Origin: a bacterium
GTDB taxonomy: Bacteria; Bacillota; Clostridia; Lachnospirales; Lachnospiraceae
Direction of reading: 5' to 3'
Length of the DNA: 42,304 nt
NCBI GenBank assembly: GCA_030524675.1
Contig: JAUNGE010000029.1
Coordinates: 1 to 42,304 of the forward strand
The number at the start of each line of letters is the position of its first letter. Within the stretch, counting starts at the first letter, position 1. Of this stretch, positions 14,909 through 23,506 are shown piece after piece. A program made the position numbers and the translations under genes. The notes under the pieces were generated by a model, which saw nothing but the letters and a program-made list of their open reading frames with translations, was not told where the DNA came from and did no database searches.

Positions 14909-17530
14909 ATGATGCAGAACAGTGTGGAGAGACAGAAGAAGAGAAAGACACAGATTCATACAGAGATACAAAGTAATACAGAGGGACAAAAACACATAAG
15001 GACACACAAGACTATGAGAACAGAGATTGAGCAGAAATGGATGCAGATAGCGAAGTCGTATCCGCTTTTAAAAGAAGAACTGGAGTCGTATGGCAGGACG
15101 CTGCCGCCGGAGGATGTGTTTTTGTTAAAAGCCGTGTACGCATCTCTCAGCGTGCATGACTGGGTGAGCTATTCGCCAGAAGCGCTGTACTCCTATGTGC
15201 AGGCGACAAAACGTATCATGGAGGAGACAGCGTATGCTAAAAAGATACCAGAGGATGTATTTTTTACATATCTTCTCCCTGTTCGGGTGAACAATGAGGA
15301 CCTTGATGGCAGCCGCATGTGGCTCTATGAGGAGCTGCGCGGCCGGATTTGTGGAAAAAATATGGAAGAGGCGGCGCTTGCTGTCAATTACTGGTGTTAT
15401 GAGAAGGCGACCTACGCTTCCACGGATGATCGGACGATTGCGCCATTTGGAATGTGCAGGCGGACAAAGGGGCGCTGCGGAGAGGAGTCGGTACTTCTCG
15501 TGAGTGCGCTTCGAGCAGCGGGAATTCCGGCGCGCCAGTGCTATGTGCCCAGATGGGCGCACTGTGATGACAACCATGCTTGGGTGGAAGTCTGGATTGA
15601 GGGAACCTGGCATTATATGGGGGCATGTGAGCCGGAACCAGTGCTGGACAAAGGCTGGTTTACGGCAGCTGCGTCGAAAGCGATGCTGATTCGCGCCAGA
15701 CAGCCAGAAGTAGGACCGGATGCTGCCGGATACTCTCTGGTAAATGTGACTTCTTCTTATGGGCAGACCGCATATCTTAGAGTAAAGGTGGTGCGGCAGG
15801 GACAGGCGCAGACGGGTGCTTTGGTGCGTTTTCAGTTAGTCAATTACAGTGAATTATTCACCTTATATGAGGAAATTTCCGATGAAAATGGATATGCCGG
15901 AATGCAGACAGGGCTTGGTGATCTGTATGTCAGTGCTTTCGCGGACGGATGTCTTGTGGGAAAGAAGGTGGATGTGAGAAAGAATACAGAAGTGGTTCTG
16001 GATTTGGCAGATGGAATCTATCCTGACAGCTTGGAGGGAGAAAAAACAGAAGTGTTTGATTTGATTCCTCCAGCGGAGCGCGTGGAGAGCGCAAAAATGG
16101 CCGCTGTGTCCGCGCAGCAGGAGGCGCACCAGAGGCGTCTGAAAGAATGTGAACATATCAGAGAACAATATGAGAGCGGTTTTGAGCGGGAAGGCGTGCG
16201 CTGGATGGTGGAAGCGCGCGGAAACAAAGAAGAAATTCGTGCATTTTTGGATATGGAAGAATTTTCCATGGAAGACAAGTGTACTCTTTTGGAAACGCTT
16301 AAGGACAAGGATTTTGTGGACACAACGGCGGATGTTCTGGCATCGTTTCTGCGCGCTGCCCTTACATATAAAGAGGCATACCCAAAGGATGTGTGGACCA
16401 GCGGGATTCTGGCGCCGAGAGTGGAGAATGAGAAACTTTGGGATATCCGCGGCAGGATACAGGAAATGCTGAAAGAACAGAACTTTTCAGGTGCAGATGA
16501 AGTGCGTGATTGGATGGAAGCGCATATTCAAAAAGTGCCAGAGTACGGATTGACAAACCGTTTCGCCAACTATGCGGGCTGTATTCGCCATGGCGCCTGC
16601 CCAGAATCGAAGTGGAAGGTACTGCTGGTGCAGGTTTGCAGGGCGGTTGGAATTCCTGCGAGGCTGCATGTGGTGACAGGGACAGAAGAGTGGTGGAACA
16701 GGAAGTCACAGGAATGGATGCCGTTGGAGAAAACCGAAGAATGTGCGAAGCCGCAGCCCCTGGATAGGGTGTCTCTGCGCCTGACATGCAGTCAGACATT
16801 TTCTGCAGTCTACAGAGAGCATATGACCGTGGAATATTGGAATGGCACAGACTATGAGACCTTGAATTATGAGGACATGAAGTTTGAGAGGGAGATGGTT
16901 CTGCGCCTCAAAAAGGGCAGTTACCGTGTACTGACAGCGCGCAGGCAGATTGATGGAAGCGTCAGTGTGTGGATGAAAGCATTTTGCCTAAAGGCAGACC
17001 AGACAGTGGAAATCGAGTTCAGGGAAGACCAGACGGAAAAGAAACAGAAAAAGGAATCTCTTCCATCGGTTTGGGCGGCTTCCCTGGATGGACGGGAGAG
17101 AGAAAATCTTCTGGGACAGAGCGTGGCGGGAAGCCTTCTGATTTATGCGGAGCCAGGAAAGGAGCCGACAGAGCATTTGTTTCTGGAACTTCTGGAGTGG
17201 AAGGAGGCGTACAATCAGGAGCGGTATGAGATTTTTATTGTGCTTGCGTCAGAAGACGGGCAGAAAAATGAGACATTGCAGCGTGTTTTGAGAGAGTTAA
17301 AATACAGCAGTGTATGGCTGGCAGAGGATGGTGCGGTGCGGCAGCAGCTTTTGGCATGTATGGGCGTAGGAGACGAGCGTCTGCCATTTGCCGTGGCAGT
17401 GGATGCAGAAGGATTTGGGCGGTTTGCTTTTGCCAATTATAATATCCGCACAGCGCAGACACTTCTTCGGATTCTGCGGCTCGCGAACAAGACGAATGTA
17501 AAACCATGTGATTCTGCGGCTTGCAAATAA
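14909..17530 (+). CDS. Large protein with transglutaminase-like domain
   Basis: 873 aa from ATG 14909. A transglutaminase-like cysteine-protease fold lies at about 145-250: Cys190 in GRCGEES and His223 in DDNHAW are the catalytic pair, followed by the Trp-rich EGTWHYMGACEPEP segment. After it come a beta-sandwich-like stretch, a helical region and a second Cys-containing domain near 545-600 (VCRAVGIPARL resembles the helix after a transglutaminase Cys). There is no signal peptide, so it acts in the cytoplasm; substrate unknown. ATG 14909 follows AGGAGA (14895-14900) by 8 bases. Codons up to 15013 are low complexity and look like the purine-rich spacers, so ATG 15014 (MRTEIEQKW) is a serious alternative. 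The 3' end has been altered by a 40-bp duplication. Confidence 0.75.
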   Translation: MMQNSVERQKKRKTQIHTEIQSNTEGQKHIRTHKTMRTEIEQKWMQIAKSYPLLKEELESYGRTLPPEDVFLLKAVYASLSVHDWVSYSPEALYSYVQATKRIMEETAYAKKIPEDVFFTYLLPVRVNNEDLDGSRMWLYEELRGRICGKNMEEAALAVNYWCYEKATYASTDDRTIAPFGMCRRTKGRCGEESVLLVSALRAAGIPARQCYVPRWAHCDDNHAWVEVWIEGTWHYMGACEPEPVLDKGWFTAAASKAMLIRARQPEVGPDAAGYSLVNVTSSYGQTAYLRVKVVRQGQAQTGALVRFQLVNYSELFTLYEEISDENGYAGMQTGLGDLYVSAFADGCLVGKKVDVRKNTEVVLDLADGIYPDSLEGEKTEVFDLIPPAERVESAKMAAVSAQQEAHQRRLKECEHIREQYESGFEREGVRWMVEARGNKEEIRAFLDMEEFSMEDKCTLLETLKDKDFVDTTADVLASFLRAALTYKEAYPKDVWTSGILAPRVENEKLWDIRGRIQEMLKEQNFSGADEVRDWMEAHIQKVPEYGLTNRFANYAGCIRHGACPESKWKVLLVQVCRAVGIPARLHVVTGTEEWWNRKSQEWMPLEKTEECAKPQPLDRVSLRLTCSQTFSAVYREHMTVEYWNGTDYETLNYEDMKFEREMVLRLKKGSYRVLTARRQIDGSVSVWMKAFCLKADQTVEIEFREDQTEKKQKKESLPSVWAASLDGRERENLLGQSVAGSLLIYAEPGKEPTEHLFLELLEWKEAYNQERYEIFIVLASEDGQKNETLQRVLRELKYSSVWLAEDGAVRQQLLACMGVGDERLPFAVAVDAEGFGRFAFANYNIRTAQTLLRILRLANKTNVKPCDSAACK

Positions 17531-17550
17531 GACGAATGTAAAACCATGTA
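17471..17550. repeat. 40-bp tandem duplication spanning the end of the transglutaminase-like gene
   Basis: 17471-17510 and 17511-17550 are two 40-bp copies that differ at four positions. The length is not a multiple of three, so the second copy is read in a shifted frame and supplies a new ending (DSAACK) and the present stop. Before the duplication the protein likely ended a few residues after NVKPC in another sequence. Imperfect 14-15 bp repeats follow at about 17579-17610. Confidence 0.9.
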
Positions 17551-17624
17551 TTAGAGACTGGTAAGTAAGAGTAGTAGAAGAAAGCATAAGTAGGAAAGTA
17601 TAAGAAGGAAAGAGGACGTTAAGA

Positions 17625-18506
17625 ATGATATTTGAGAATCTGACATTGGATGAAGAGCGTGCATTATATGGGCAAAAAGGGGCAGTGGTCAGAAACTGCC
17701 GCTTTGAGGGACCTGCGGATGGTGAATCAGCTCTGAAGGAGTGCCGTGATATTGAGGTCGAGGACTGTCATTTTCTGCTGCGCTATCCGTTCTGGCATGT
17801 CACAGGTGCAAAGATTGCGCGGTGTGAGATGACGGACACCTGCCGTGCAGCTCTGTGGTATGATAAGGATATTTCCATTTCCGACAGCTATCTGGGCGGT
17901 ATCAAGGCGATGCGCGAGTCCAGCCACATTCAGATGGATAACTGTGAGATTGACTCCACAGAGTTTGGATGGTTCTGCGGCCAGTTTCAGATGAAAAAAT
18001 GCAAGCTGTATTCGGAGTATCCGTTTTTGAAGAGCCACGATATGGAGATTTCCAACCTGCGGATGAAAGGAAAATATTCCTTCCAGTATGTGGAAAATAT
18101 GGTAATCCGTGATTCCTATCTGGACACAAAAGACGCTTTCTGGCACAGCAAAAACGTGACTGTGATGGATTCTGTTGTGAAGGGAGAATATCTGGCATGG
18201 TATTCCGAAGGACTGAAGCTGATTCGCTGCAAGATTATTGGAACACAGCCTCTGTGTTATGCGAAAAATCTGGAATTGATTGACTGTGAGATGGAGGGGA
18301 CGGATTTGTCCTTTGAGTACAGCGATGTGAAGGCGACCGTGAAGGGACATATCCTCAGTGTGAAGAATCCAGGAAATGGACGAATTGAGGCGGATTCCAT
18401 CGGGGAGATCATTCTGGATGGGAACCAGAAGCCGGATGTCACATGTGAGATTATCTGCAAGGAGCAGGGAAAAGAACAAAGCGAAGAAAAAAGAGGGGAA
18501 CAGTAA
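17625..18506 (+). CDS. DUF3737 family protein (right-handed beta-helix)
   Basis: 293 aa. Repeating units of about 20 residues with a pattern like xxIxDCxF/xxMxNCEI run from 20 to 235, typical of a pectate-lyase-like beta-helix. The product matches DUF3737, a cytoplasmic family of Firmicutes with no proven activity, sometimes annotated as hydrolase. The C-terminal 15 residues are charged and low complexity. The gene is followed after 3 bp by the YkgJ-type gene, so the two are co-transcribed. Confidence 0.82.
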   Translation: MIFENLTLDEERALYGQKGAVVRNCRFEGPADGESALKECRDIEVEDCHFLLRYPFWHVTGAKIARCEMTDTCRAALWYDKDISISDSYLGGIKAMRESSHIQMDNCEIDSTEFGWFCGQFQMKKCKLYSEYPFLKSHDMEISNLRMKGKYSFQYVENMVIRDSYLDTKDAFWHSKNVTVMDSVVKGEYLAWYSEGLKLIRCKIIGTQPLCYAKNLELIDCEMEGTDLSFEYSDVKATVKGHILSVKNPGNGRIEADSIGEIILDGNQKPDVTCEIICKEQGKEQSEEKRGEQ

Positions 18507-18509
18507 GAG

Positions 18510-19214
18510 ATGGCAGGAAAACAGGAGACGTATGATTCTGTTCCAGGAGGAAGGCTGTATACGTCAAACGATATGGTGAAAGTGGGCTGCGGCGACTGTG
18601 AAGGATGTTCTACATGCTGCGAGGGAATGGGGCAATCTGTTGTTCTCACGCCGTGGGATGTGTTTCAGATGGTACGTGGCAGCGGAAAAACGGTGACAGA
18701 ACTGTTTCAGGATTTTATTGAGTTTCATGTGGAGGAAGGGATGATTGTGCCGAATCTGCAAATGACCGAGGAAAGAGATGCCTGTGTTTTTCTGAGCGCC
18801 CAGGGGCGCTGTATGATTCATCCGTTCCGCCCAGGCATCTGCCGTCTGTTCCCGTTGGGAAGAAAATATGGGGAAAAAGGCGGGGAAAAATCCGGAGAGT
18901 TCTGTGGAGAGCCGGAAATTTCGTATTTTCTTCTCGAAGATTCCTGTCCAAAGGAAAATAAGAGCAAGGTGAAAGTGAAAAAATGGCTGGATGTGTCGGA
19001 ATTGAAAGAGTATGAGAAGTTTTTGGGTGCATGGTATACATTTTGCCGGAAAGTAAAAGCGAAACTGACTGAGACGGCGGATGAGGACTGGAAAAAGAAG
19101 GCAAATCTGTATGTGCTTCAGAGTTTTTATTTTCGCGGATATGAGAGCGAAAAAGGATTTTATGGGCTGATGGAGGAGAGAATGGCGCAAGCAGCAGATG
19201 TGCTGGAACTGTAA
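18510..19214 (+). CDS. YkgJ/Fli-B-type cysteine-cluster protein
   Basis: 234 aa. The N-terminal part carries CGDC..C..CC (about residues 25-36) and later C-x(n)-C and RPGICRLFP, the pattern of the YkgJ family, which is thought to bind zinc or an Fe-S cluster. The family has no defined reaction; some members act as metal-dependent protein-modifying or chelating proteins. Cysteines also occur at the GEFCGEPE and DSCPKE positions. The gene begins 3 bp after the DUF3737 stop. Confidence 0.78.
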   Translation: MAGKQETYDSVPGGRLYTSNDMVKVGCGDCEGCSTCCEGMGQSVVLTPWDVFQMVRGSGKTVTELFQDFIEFHVEEGMIVPNLQMTEERDACVFLSAQGRCMIHPFRPGICRLFPLGRKYGEKGGEKSGEFCGEPEISYFLLEDSCPKENKSKVKVKKWLDVSELKEYEKFLGAWYTFCRKVKAKLTETADEDWKKKANLYVLQSFYFRGYESEKGFYGLMEERMAQAADVLEL

Positions 19215-19372
19215 GAGCATCTATGCAGCGAATGACACTGTACAAAGTATACAAATAGAGTCCCTGCGTTCTCTAAGAAAAAGTACCAAAATTTTGCAAC
19301 TTCGGATTTTTTGTTAGAGAAAACTTGAAAAATCTGGTAAAATAAAAGGGAAAGAAGGAGAAAAGGAAATCT

Positions 19373-19429
19373 ATTGCTGAAAAAGAATGGCTGAAAAACA
19401 GCTGGATTGTGCGTCGGTGTTTCAGCAAT
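19373..19429 (+). promoter_or_regulatory. Leader hairpin directly before the CarD gene
   Basis: ATTGCTGAAA (19373-19382) and TTTCAGCAAT (19420-19429) are a perfect 10-bp inverted repeat 37 bases apart. An inner GCTG-AAAAA-CAGC hairpin lies at about 19390-19402. There is no T run, so it is more likely an mRNA structure than a terminator. The ribosome binding site AAGGAAAG lies just after it. Confidence 0.55.
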
Positions 19430-19448
19430 GCAAGGAAAGAAAGCAGGG

Positions 19449-19955
19449 ATGAAGATGTTTCAAAAAGGCGATTATGTTGTATACGGAGTAAAAGGTGTCT
19501 GTGAGGTTTTAGATGTTACCTGTCTAAATGTGCCAGGTATACCAAAAGATAAGCAGTATTATGTGCTGCGTCCGAATTCTCAGAAAGACAGCAAAGTATT
19601 TATTCCTGTGGACGGAGAGAAAAAGACGGTTCTGCGTCCGATTTTGACAAAAGAGGAAGCAAATAAGCTGGTGGATATGATTCCAGATGTGGAGGAGCTG
19701 TGGGTGGCAAATGAGAAGCAGCGCGAGGAGCAGTATAAGGAAGCGATCCGCAGCTGTGAGTGCCGTGAATGGGTAAAAATCATCAAGACATTATATCTGA
19801 GAAAGCAGAAACGTCTTGCCGAGGGAAGAAAGACGACGGCGATGGATGAAAAGTATTTCAGACTGGCGGAGGCGAATCTTCATGAGGAGCTGGCAGTTTC
19901 TCTGGGAATTCCAAAGAATGAGATGGAACATTATATCGAAGCACATATTCGATAA
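19449..19955 (+). CDS. CarD family transcriptional regulator
   Basis: 168 aa from ATG 19449. An N-terminal CarD_CdnL/TRCF RNA-polymerase-interacting Tudor-like domain (1-65: GDYVVYGVKGVCEV) is followed by a helical domain (about 70-165) of the CarD type. These proteins bind the RNA polymerase beta subunit and stabilise open complexes at promoters. ATG 19449 follows AAGGAAAG (19432-19439) by 9 bases; upstream in-frame TTG 19407 and ATG 19428 fall in the leader hairpin and are not favoured. Confidence 0.85.
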   Translation: MKMFQKGDYVVYGVKGVCEVLDVTCLNVPGIPKDKQYYVLRPNSQKDSKVFIPVDGEKKTVLRPILTKEEANKLVDMIPDVEELWVANEKQREEQYKEAIRSCECREWVKIIKTLYLRKQKRLAEGRKTTAMDEKYFRLAEANLHEELAVSLGIPKNEMEHYIEAHIR

Positions 19956-19980
19956 AAAATAAAAAGGTATTTCTTATAAA

Positions 19981-20025
19981 GTAACAGCAGGTAAAATAAC
20001 AGTAGATAAAGTAACAGCAGGCAAT
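19981..20025. repeat. Three 15-bp tandem repeats downstream of the CarD gene
   Basis: GTAACAGCAGGTAAA (19981), ATAACAGTAGATAAA (19996) and GTAACAGCAGGCAAT (20011) are consecutive 15-bp units. The last unit is the left arm of the terminator that follows, so the first unit could pair with the same right arm. Confidence 0.75.
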
Positions 20026-20080
20026 GGGATGTTGGCCAATCATGAAGACCACACCACACAGCCTGCTGTTTCTTATTTTT
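20013..20080 (+). terminator. Terminator between convergent CarD and PTS EIIC genes
   Basis: AACAGCAGGC (20013-20022) pairs perfectly with GCCTGCTGTT (20061-20070), then TCTTATTTTT. The loop is long (38 nt) and contains a TTGGCCAA palindrome. Confidence 0.65.
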
Positions 20081-20192
20081 GTCGGTTTCTCGAAATTTAC
20101 CGATAGCAATTACGTGGATAGGGTGCCTTTATGTCTTTGTCTGTTATGAAGTCTGTATTCCGATTTCTACTGTACAGATTTAGAAAATGCGG

Positions 20193-21200
20193 TTACAGGT
20201 TCAGTTTCAGGTCTCCGTCCTTGATCCAACCCATTTTTCTCAAAATGATTCCAAAAATCCAGGTCAAGACACCAGGGAGAACGAAGCAGACCAGAAGGAT
20301 GCCCAGCCACATGGATGTGCCGCCGCCCATTGCCGTGTAGATGCCGATTGGGCCGACCAATCCGCAGGTGCCCATACCGGAGGCAGTGTGGATGTTTTCC
20401 AGATGGAAGACAGTGGTTGCAATCGGGCCAGTGATGGCGGAAGCGAGTGTCGGGGCAATCCAGATGCGTGGGTTTTTCACGATGTTGCCCATCTGCAGCA
20501 TGGAAGTTCCAAGGCCCTGTGCCAGGAGTCCATCCCATTTATTTTCTCTGAAACTTAAAATGGCAAAACCAATCATCTGTGCACAGCATCCGGCAGTGGC
20601 GGCACCTCCGGCGATACCGTCAAGTGTGAGCATCATACAGATAGCTGCACTGCTGATAGGCAGAGTCAGGGCGATTCCTATCAGGACAGAAACGAGAATT
20701 CCCATCAGGAACGGCTGCATTTCCGTGGCGGATTTTACCAGTGCGCCGAAACTGTTCATGAACATGGAAACGCTCGGTCCGACAAACTGGGCAATCAGAA
20801 CGCCGCTGATGATTGTGACACCAGGCGTTACCAGAATATCCACACGGGTTTCTTTGGATACCATTTTTCCGAGCTCAGTGCCCACAACGGTTGCAACCAG
20901 TGCACCTACCGGACCGCCGAGTGCATTTCCTGCAATGCCCACTGTGGCGGCGGAGAAGAGGACCAGCTGCGGTGCTTTTAATGCGTAGGCAATGGAAACG
21001 CCGAGTGCAGCGCCTGTCGCCTGTTTTGCATAGTCAGAGATGACAACAAAAGCTTCAATTCCGGTTTTTTCTCCGAGTGTGGCAAAGATGGTGCCGATTA
21101 AAAGGGAGGCAAAAAGACCAAATGCCATGGCGCCAAGCGCATCAATCAAGTAGGATTGTACACTGATATTGACCTGTTTGCGTTTGAGAAATTCTTTCAT
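20193..21200 (-). CDS. PTS EIIC-type membrane transporter (PTS_EIIC_2 family), orphan
   Basis: 335 aa. About eight to ten hydrophobic segments with glycine-rich turns (GIAGNALGGPVGALVATVVGTELGKM region) match the PTS_EIIC_2 group, integral membrane EIIC-like proteins related to sugar PTS permeases. No EIIA or EIIB gene is nearby, so either it uses partners from elsewhere or it is a transporter or sensor that no longer needs phosphotransfer. Start chosen at the ATG giving MKEFLK (21200), because AAGGAG lies 9 bases before it; the upstream ATG at 21218 overlaps that ribosome binding site. Confidence 0.8.
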   Translation of the reverse strand: MKEFLKRKQVNISVQSYLIDALGAMAFGLFASLLIGTIFATLGEKTGIEAFVVISDYAKQATGAALGVSIAYALKAPQLVLFSAATVGIAGNALGGPVGALVATVVGTELGKMVSKETRVDILVTPGVTIISGVLIAQFVGPSVSMFMNSFGALVKSATEMQPFLMGILVSVLIGIALTLPISSAAICMMLTLDGIAGGAATAGCCAQMIGFAILSFRENKWDGLLAQGLGTSMLQMGNIVKNPRIWIAPTLASAITGPIATTVFHLENIHTASGMGTCGLVGPIGIYTAMGGGTSMWLGILLVCFVLPGVLTWIFGIILRKMGWIKDGDLKLNL

Positions 21201-21377
21201 GGGTGTGTTCTCCTTCATTCGTGAGTGTTGTTTGGTGAATGTAATTGTGTAAAGGTTGTCTACTCATAGATATGTCCGTTTGCAGATACTATTCGAATCC
21301 ATACAGGAATAAAGCAGGAAAAAACAGGAACAGACGGCATGGGTTGATAAAAAAATAACAAACTTTACAGTTACCGT

Positions 21378-21405
21378 ATTCTACCATATTACAGAGAAAA
21401 TGCAA
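21378..21405 (-). promoter_or_regulatory. Possible promoter of the orphan EIIC gene
   Basis: On the minus strand TTGCAT (21405-21400), a 16-bp spacer and TAGAAT (21383-21378). The leader to the start codon would be about 170 nt. Confidence 0.4.
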
Positions 21406-21486
21406 TATATTGCCAAAAAATTAACAAACTTGATTTTTTATGGGGGAATTGGTATCATAAAACAAACAAGTGACAGTAAACGGACG

Positions 21487-21603
21487 TGTCGCTTGATGGC
21501 GACATCACTATGATAGGAAAATTGGTTGCTTCGTGTTCACTACGAGGGAAGAAAACGATAGCATGATGTTGGGGTCAAATTTTTTATTTGCCCCTGATAT
21601 CAT
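21487..21603 (+). promoter_or_regulatory. Structured leader region before the ArsR gene
   Basis: TGTCGC-TTGATG-GCGACA (21487-21504) is a 6-bp hairpin with a 6-nt loop. Further on ATGAT..GGGG.CAAAT (21563-21580) pairs with ATTTGCCCC..ATCAT (21586-21603) in a long interrupted stem without a T run. A TATAAT box lies at 21608-21613 with no good -35. The stems could be operators or mRNA structure. Confidence 0.4.
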
Positions 21604-21640
21604 AACATATAATCTGCAGCAGACAGAAGGGAAGAGAAAA

Positions 21641-22021
21641 ATGGGACGAGAAGAGTTGGAAGAATTAGATGAATTAGAAGAGATGACAGAGTACAGCCAT
21701 ATTCATGAAGCGATTGTAAGCCAGGTGCAGCAGGTGATGCCGGAGGAAGAACAGCTTTTGGATTTGGCTGAATTTTTTAAAGTGTTCGGGGATTCCACGA
21801 GAATCAAGATTCTGTATGTTCTCAGCCAGTCTGAGATGTGTGTCAGCGATATTGCCACACTACTGCAGATGGGGCAGTCAGCGATTTCCCATCAGCTGCG
21901 TGTATTGAAACAGATGCGTCTGGTGAAATTCAGACGGGAGGGAAAGACTATCTTTTATTCCCTGTCAGACGGACATATTCAGACGATTTTGGCGCAGGGA
22001 ATGGAACATATCGAGGAGTAG
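21641..22021 (+). CDS. ArsR family transcriptional regulator
   Basis: 126 aa. Winged HTH at about 45-120: FFKVFGDSTRIKILYVL, then VSDIATLLQMGQSAISHQLRVLK as recognition helix, then the wing. The N-terminus is acidic (ELEELDELEEMTE). The classical ArsR metal site ELCVC is replaced by EMCVSD, so only one of the two cysteines remains and metal sensing is uncertain. A HIHE motif lies near residue 20. ATG 21641 follows GGGAAGAG; the longer frame from 21533 has no ribosome binding site. It ends 12 bp before glnA, so the two are probably co-transcribed, which is an unusual pairing. Confidence 0.8.
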   Translation: MGREELEELDELEEMTEYSHIHEAIVSQVQQVMPEEEQLLDLAEFFKVFGDSTRIKILYVLSQSEMCVSDIATLLQMGQSAISHQLRVLKQMRLVKFRREGKTIFYSLSDGHIQTILAQGMEHIEE

Positions 22022-22033
22022 GAGGGATAGGAG

Positions 22034-23371
22034 ATGAGTAAATATAGCATAGAAGATATTTTGCGGCTGGCAGTGGAGGAAGATGTGGAGTTTATCAGGC
22101 TGCAGTTTACAGATATGTTTGGAATCTTAAAAAATGTGGCGATTACATCCAGTCAGCTTGAAAATGCGCTGCGCAACCGATGCATTTTTGACGGCTCTGT
22201 GATTGAGGGATTTGTACGGCTTGAGGAATCGGATATGTATCTGCATCCAGATTTGGATACATTTGAGATTTTTCCGTGGAGACCGCAGCAGGGAAAGGTG
22301 GCGCGTCTAATCTGTGATGTGTACCGTCCAGACGGCGGGATTTTTGAGGGAGATCCCCGCCATGTGTTAAAGAAGGTACTAAAAGAAGCGGAGAATATGG
22401 GATACCGTTTTTTGGTGGAGCCGGAGTGTGAGTTTTTCCTGTTTCAGACGGATGAAGAAGGGACGCCCTCGCTGACCAGTCGGGAAAAAGCAGGGGATTT
22501 TGATGTATCGCCGTTAGATTGTTCTGAAAATGTGCGCCGTGATATTATCTTAAATCTGGAAGATATGGGAATCGGCGTGATGGCTTCCTATCATGAGAAA
22601 GCGCCCGCCCAGCACGAGATTGATATGGAAAGAGAAGAGGGCGTGAAGATAGCGGACAATATCATGACGTTTAAGATGGCGACGAGAACCATTGCGAAGC
22701 GCCATGGACATCATGCGACTTTTATGCCGAAGCCTCGGGCCGGAGTCAATGGCTCAGGCATGCATCTGAATATCACACTTTTGGATAGAGAGGGCAGAAA
22801 TGTGTTTGCGGATACAGAAGATGAGAGGGGACTGAGTGAGACGGCATATTTCTTTATCAATGGCCTGCTCTCTCATATGCAGGGGCTTTCTCTTCTGACA
22901 AATCCGCTGGTGAATTCTTATAAGCGCCTGGTTCCAGGATATGATGCGCCGGTGTATTTGGCATGGTCTGTGAGAGCAAACCGGAGCACTCTGCTGCGTA
23001 TCCCTTCCGTGAGAGGTGAGGATACCAAGATTGAGCTGAGAAACCCTGACTCTGCGATGAATCCGTATCTGGCCTTGGCAGGGTGCCTGGCAGCAGGGTT
23101 GGATGGCATCCGAAATCGGAAAAAACCTCCGCTGCCAGTGGAAGAAAATTTGTTTGACATGACATTGGAAAAGCGCACAGAGCTGGGTGTGGAGAGTCTT
23201 CCGGAAACCCTGGGAGAAGCAATCCATGCGTTTGAGAAGGATGCCTTTATCAAAAATGTGCTGGGAGAGCATATTTACAGCAAATATTTGGAGGCTAAGA
23301 AGCGCGAATGGAGAGAGTTCCGCTCGAATGTGACAGACTGGGAAGTGCAGGAATATCTGTATAAATATTGA
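22034..23371 (+). CDS. glnA: Glutamine synthetase type I (GSI-alpha)
   Basis: 445 aa, the length of Bacillus/Clostridium GSI-alpha. Conserved elements: EPECEFFLF with metal-binding Glu, ASYHEKAPAQHEID, the KPRAGVNGSGMH ammonium/glutamate site, and RIPSVRG.DTKIELRNPD at the active site. It makes glutamine from glutamate, ammonia and ATP. The adenylylation loop of GSI-beta enzymes is absent; the region reads NLFDMTLEKRTELGVESLP. An ArsR gene precedes it by 12 bp and an ANTAR regulator follows, the latter a common clostridial neighbour thought to control nitrogen genes by antitermination. Confidence 0.95.
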   Translation: MSKYSIEDILRLAVEEDVEFIRLQFTDMFGILKNVAITSSQLENALRNRCIFDGSVIEGFVRLEESDMYLHPDLDTFEIFPWRPQQGKVARLICDVYRPDGGIFEGDPRHVLKKVLKEAENMGYRFLVEPECEFFLFQTDEEGTPSLTSREKAGDFDVSPLDCSENVRRDIILNLEDMGIGVMASYHEKAPAQHEIDMEREEGVKIADNIMTFKMATRTIAKRHGHHATFMPKPRAGVNGSGMHLNITLLDREGRNVFADTEDERGLSETAYFFINGLLSHMQGLSLLTNPLVNSYKRLVPGYDAPVYLAWSVRANRSTLLRIPSVRGEDTKIELRNPDSAMNPYLALAGCLAAGLDGIRNRKKPPLPVEENLFDMTLEKRTELGVESLPETLGEAIHAFEKDAFIKNVLGEHIYSKYLEAKKREWREFRSNVTDWEVQEYLYKY

Positions 23372-23416
23372 GAAGTATTGAAAAATATTGAAAAAAATTG
23401 ACAAAACTGTGGCAGC

Positions 23417-23506
23417 AACAATAGCAATAACAGTAACAGTGACAGTAATAGTAGCAATAATAGCAGTAATAAGAGTAGCATAATAGCAGCAATAACAGCG
23501 ATACAT
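23417..23506. repeat. Imperfect trinucleotide repeat between glnA and the ANTAR gene
   Basis: About 20 consecutive AAY/AGY triplets (AAT, AAC, AGC, AGT, GAC) and then ATA/GCA triplets. Read in the frame of the downstream ANTAR gene it would encode Asn/Ser, and that frame is open from 23402 through to the ANTAR stop without a start codon before 23549. It may be non-coding microsatellite-like DNA or the remnant of an N-terminal Asn/Ser extension. Confidence 0.75.

Noticed and set aside
21487-21504. ANTAR target hairpin before arsR-glnA
   Set aside because: The loop is TTGATG, which does not have the A1/G4 pattern expected for ANTAR targets, and I see no second matching hairpin.
23416-23506. 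CRISPR array or iteron array
   Set aside because: The tract is a trinucleotide run without separate repeats and spacers, and no cas or replication gene is nearby.
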